A DNA stretch of 32,606 bases, from positions 1 to 32,606 of the forward strand of contig NZ_NQWI01000054.1 in NCBI RefSeq assembly GCF_002532535.1, read 5' to 3'. This document shows positions 30,842 through 32,606 of the stretch, piece after piece. This DNA comes from Candidatus Viridilinea mediisalina. GTDB taxonomy: Bacteria; Chloroflexota; Chloroflexia; Chloroflexales; Chloroflexaceae. The position numbers were made by a program, and so were the translations under genes. Every line of letters begins with the position of its first letter. Positions within the stretch are counted from its first letter, which is position 1. The notes under the pieces were generated by a model. That model was given only the letters and a program-made list of their open reading frames with translations, was not told the DNA's origin and did no database searches.

Positions 30842-32011
30842 CTACACCTCATCATAAGCCCGCGCATAGAGTTCAACAATCTCCTGCTTGGTGGGCTTAC
30901 GGGGGTTATTGCCGGGGCTGCCGCTATCAATTGCGGCATCGGCCATGCTGGGGGCCAACTCCATCAGGCGTTCGCGTTCGACGCCGAGCTCGCGCAGCGA
31001 AGGGATGCGAATATCGCGCACAAGGCGGCGAATGGCCACCACCACGCGGTCGGCGGCATCCATGAGCGAGAGGCCGTTGATGTTTTCGCCCATGGCTTGG
31101 GCGATACGTGCGTAACGCAGTGGGTCGCCAATCAGGCTAAAATCGGTAACGACCGCCAAGAGGGCCGCGTTGGAGACACCGTGGGCAATGTGGAAATTGG
31201 CCCCGATGGGGCGCGACATGCCGTGGACGAGGGCAACCGAGGCGTTGCTAAAGGCGATACCGGCCTGCATGGCGCCGAGCATCATCTGTTCACGGGCGGC
31301 AATGTTGTTGCCATTGGCCCAGGCTTGGCGGATGTTCTGGCTAATCAACTCAATCGCCGAGATGCAGAAGATGTCGCTCATGGGCTGACGCTTGACCGAG
31401 ACATAGGCTTCGATAGCATGCACAAGCGCATCTACACCCGTCGCAGCCGTCACCCCTGGAGGTGATGAGATAGTCAGCAAGGGGTCAACAATGGCCACCG
31501 TCGGCATCAAATAGGGGCTACCAATCAGCATTTTGACATCGGTCTTCTGATCGGTGATCACGGTAAAGAGGGTTGCTTCGCTGCCGGTACCAGCGGTAGT
31601 CGGAATGGCCACAAGGGGCACGCCGGGGTTATTCAGCTTGCCAAGGCCCTTATACTGCTCAATCGAACCCGGGTTACTCACCAGCACCGCAATCGCCTTT
31701 GCGGCATCAATCGGGCTACCGCCGCCGATTGCAACCACAATGTCGCATGCATTGGCCTTATAGACCTCCAACCCCTCTTGGACATACTCAACCACTGGCT
31801 CGCTATTCACGCCAGCATAGACAGCGCTGCCAACATCACTGGCGGCAAGCAACTCTTCAACCCGCGCAACGAGCCCAAGGCTCGCCATAATCTTATCGGT
31901 CACAATGAGCGCCTTGCGCCAGCCGCGCTTCCGGCACTGCTCACCCAACTGCTCAACGGCGTTTGAACCGACCACCATGTGTGCGGGCGTGATAAACTCG
32001 CGTGGCTGCAT
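30842..32011 (-). CDS. Iron-containing (group III) alcohol dehydrogenase
   Basis: 389 residues, NAD(P)-dependent oxidoreductase of the Fe-ADH family. Nucleotide-binding GGGSPIDAAKAIAVL, PTTAGTGSEAT, and metal-ligand region GVDALVHAIEAYVS (Asp/His) with VHGMSRPIGANFHIAHG (two His). The start at 32011 (MQPREFITP) is supported by a strong GGAGG nine bases upstream; the longer in-frame form runs through the promoter and is rejected. The substrate is unknown (family members act on ethanol, butanol, propanediol, lactaldehyde). It lies upstream of mcr on the same strand with a 203-base gap, so a link to 3-hydroxypropionate or malonate semialdehyde metabolism is possible but unproven. Confidence 0.93.
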   Translation of the reverse strand: MQPREFITPAHMVVGSNAVEQLGEQCRKRGWRKALIVTDKIMASLGLVARVEELLAASDVGSAVYAGVNSEPVVEYVQEGLEVYKANACDIVVAIGGGSPIDAAKAIAVLVSNPGSIEQYKGLGKLNNPGVPLVAIPTTAGTGSEATLFTVITDQKTDVKMLIGSPYLMPTVAIVDPLLTISSPPGVTAATGVDALVHAIEAYVSVKRQPMSDIFCISAIELISQNIRQAWANGNNIAAREQMMLGAMQAGIAFSNASVALVHGMSRPIGANFHIAHGVSNAALLAVVTDFSLIGDPLRYARIAQAMGENINGLSLMDAADRVVVAIRRLVRDIRIPSLRELGVERERLMELAPSMADAAIDSGSPGNNPRKPTKQEIVELYARAYDEV

Positions 32012-32066
32012 CAGGACAACCTCCTTACGGCAACGTAGATTGTTGCAAAGCAAAGCTATACGCCTA

Positions 32067-32095
32067 AGTGTAATATACGTTGTAGGCTGCGTCAA
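32067..32095 (-). promoter_or_regulatory. Candidate promoter of the alcohol dehydrogenase gene
   Basis: On the minus strand TTGACG (32095-32090), a 17-base spacer and TACACT (32072-32067) precede the GGAGG and start codon by about 50 bases. Confidence 0.6.
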
Positions 32096-32121
32096 AGGTA
32101 TCTCCTTGATGCAACCCTAAG

Positions 32122-32150
32122 TTGACGCCCGCCTCAATATGACGTACCCT
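32122..32150 (+). promoter_or_regulatory. Candidate promoter of the FMN riboswitch transcript
   Basis: TTGACG (32122-32127), a 17-base spacer and TACCCT (32145-32150). The predicted start lies a few bases before the P1 stem of the aptamer. Confidence 0.55.
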
Positions 32151-32161
32151 ATCTCATGATA

Positions 32162-32386
32162 GACCTTCGGGGCATGGTGCAATTCCTGACCGGCGGTGAT
32201 GGTGGTTTTTCCACACAAGCCCGCGAGCCGTAATACCATTTACGATTGTAGATTGCAGATTGCCGAACATGGCGTCCCAATGGGCGTTAGCGTTCTTGAT
32301 CATGCGGCATGTTCAAGGGTAATTGGTATAAGGCAGGACCTGGTGCGATTCCAGGGCCGACGGTATAGTCCGGATGGGAGAAGGTC
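32162..32386 (+). promoter_or_regulatory. FMN riboswitch (RFN element) containing an inserted repeat
   Basis: Binds flavin mononucleotide and represses riboflavin synthesis or transport genes. P1 is GACCTTC/GAAGGTC (32162-32168, 32380-32386), perfect. Conserved core blocks follow the RFN consensus: CGGGGCATGGTGCAATTCC (P2, first pair mismatched), GACCGGCGGTGAT, AGCCCGCGAGCC (P3), then GGCAGGACCTGGTGCGATTC (P5) and GCCGACGGTATAGTCCGGAT (P6), then GGGAGAAGG. Between GAGCC and GGCAGG, where a short variable P4 hairpin normally sits, 97 bases of a dispersed repeat are present. The regulated gene is beyond the window edge. The aptamer identity is secure; whether it still switches is unknown. Confidence 0.95.
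32233..32329 (+). repeat. Dispersed hairpin repeat, copy C, inside the FMN aptamer
   Basis: 97 bases, ATACCATTTACG to GTAATTGGTAT. The ends are inverted repeats (11 of 12 positions), internal GAACATG and CATGTTC can pair, and three GATTGYA-type heptamers follow the left end. It lies exactly in the P4 position of the riboswitch, flanked by GCC and GGC that would close the stem. It differs from copy D by one base, implying recent spread. Confidence 0.93.
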
Positions 32387-32507
32387 GGTAGTGCTACATG
32401 CTGAGGCGAGTCGCTTGTTGCATGCTGCTGGCGCGGCGCGGGCGTTGTTACGCTCTGGCGCATGTGGTGGCACCATGTCCAAGCGTCGGATGCCCCTGTG
32501 GAGCGTT
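32387..32507 (+). promoter_or_regulatory. Probable riboswitch expression platform
   Basis: 121 bases between the aptamer and repeat copy D. ATGCCCC (32490-32496) is complementary to GGGGCAT in the aptamer 5' side (32169-32175), so it could compete with the ligand-bound fold. Small stems such as CATGTGGTG/CACCATG (near 32461-32477) are visible. An ATG at 32475 opens a frame (MSKRRMPLWSV) that runs into copy D and stops at 32597. Whether that is a real, interrupted gene start is not decidable here. Confidence 0.4.
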
Positions 32508-32604
32508 ATACCATTTACGATTGCAGATTGCAGATTGCCGAACATGGCGTCCCAATGGGCGTTAGCGTTCTTGATCATGCGGCATGTTCAAGGGTAATTG
32601 GTAT
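32508..32604 (+). repeat. Dispersed hairpin repeat, copy D, downstream of the riboswitch
   Basis: 97 bases, identical to copy C except one base in the first heptamer (GATTGCA versus GATTGTA), in the same orientation and 178 bases downstream of it. It ends two bases before the window edge. Confidence 0.93.
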
Positions 32605-32606
32605 TA

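Noticed and set aside
32012-32095. N-terminal extension of the alcohol dehydrogenase
   Set aside because: The extension overlaps the candidate promoter, while ATG 32011 has a strong GGAGG and gives the family N-terminus.

Overview
The window looks like a chromosomal segment of a filamentous anoxygenic phototroph of the Chloroflexales (Chloroflexota). The strongest marker is a 1225-residue two-domain malonyl-CoA reductase (26961-30638, minus), the signature enzyme of the 3-hydroxypropionate bi-cycle. A biotin carboxylase fused to a biotin carrier domain lies at the other end. The base composition is moderately GC-rich, and the genes are mostly housekeeping with short intergenic gaps that are often filled by palindromes or dispersed repeats.

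Layout, left to right. 1-2482 (minus): biotin carboxylase, then tRNA-Thr(TGT), tRNA-Tyr, tRNA-Thr(GGT) and the start of EF-Tu. 2727-5779 (plus): Maf pyrophosphatase overlapping a NarL-type response regulator, then a lipoprotein glycoside hydrolase. 5876-11295: a 75-residue orphan protein (plus), then a minus-strand run of glycosyltransferase, MsrB, a ParA-like protein without its Walker lysines, an AlbA_2/HATPase protein and CarA. 11544-17364 (plus): small membrane protein, GT-C-like membrane protein, GT4 glycosyltransferase, AlaS. 17838-24816 (plus): Rpn-like nuclease, baseplate-J-like membrane protein, RuvX, a second AlbA_2 protein, TrmH-type methyltransferase, and a response regulator with an unrecognised output domain. 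24879-26834: small membrane protein, alpha/beta hydrolase (minus), PH-like membrane protein. 26961-32011 (minus): malonyl-CoA reductase and an iron-type alcohol dehydrogenase. 32162-32386 (plus): an FMN riboswitch whose gene lies beyond the window.

The most notable structure is at the right end. A 97-bp dispersed repeat with imperfect inverted ends sits inside the FMN riboswitch aptamer, at the peripheral P4 position, with the conserved core on both sides intact. A second copy, differing by one base, lies 178 bp downstream in the same orientation. Two older copies abut the 3' ends of genes at 5782 and 18803. The family carries a short heptamer array (GATTGYA) whose copy number varies.

A second point of interest is a tightly coupled gene pair (8872-8875 ATGA overlap): a Schlafen/AlbA_2-type protein followed by a ParA-like protein that has lost both Walker A lysines. 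Its function is unknown. Metabolically, the biotin carboxylase (making malonyl-CoA or methylmalonyl-CoA) and malonyl-CoA reductase fit autotrophic carbon fixation, although they are about 24 kb apart and not in one operon.
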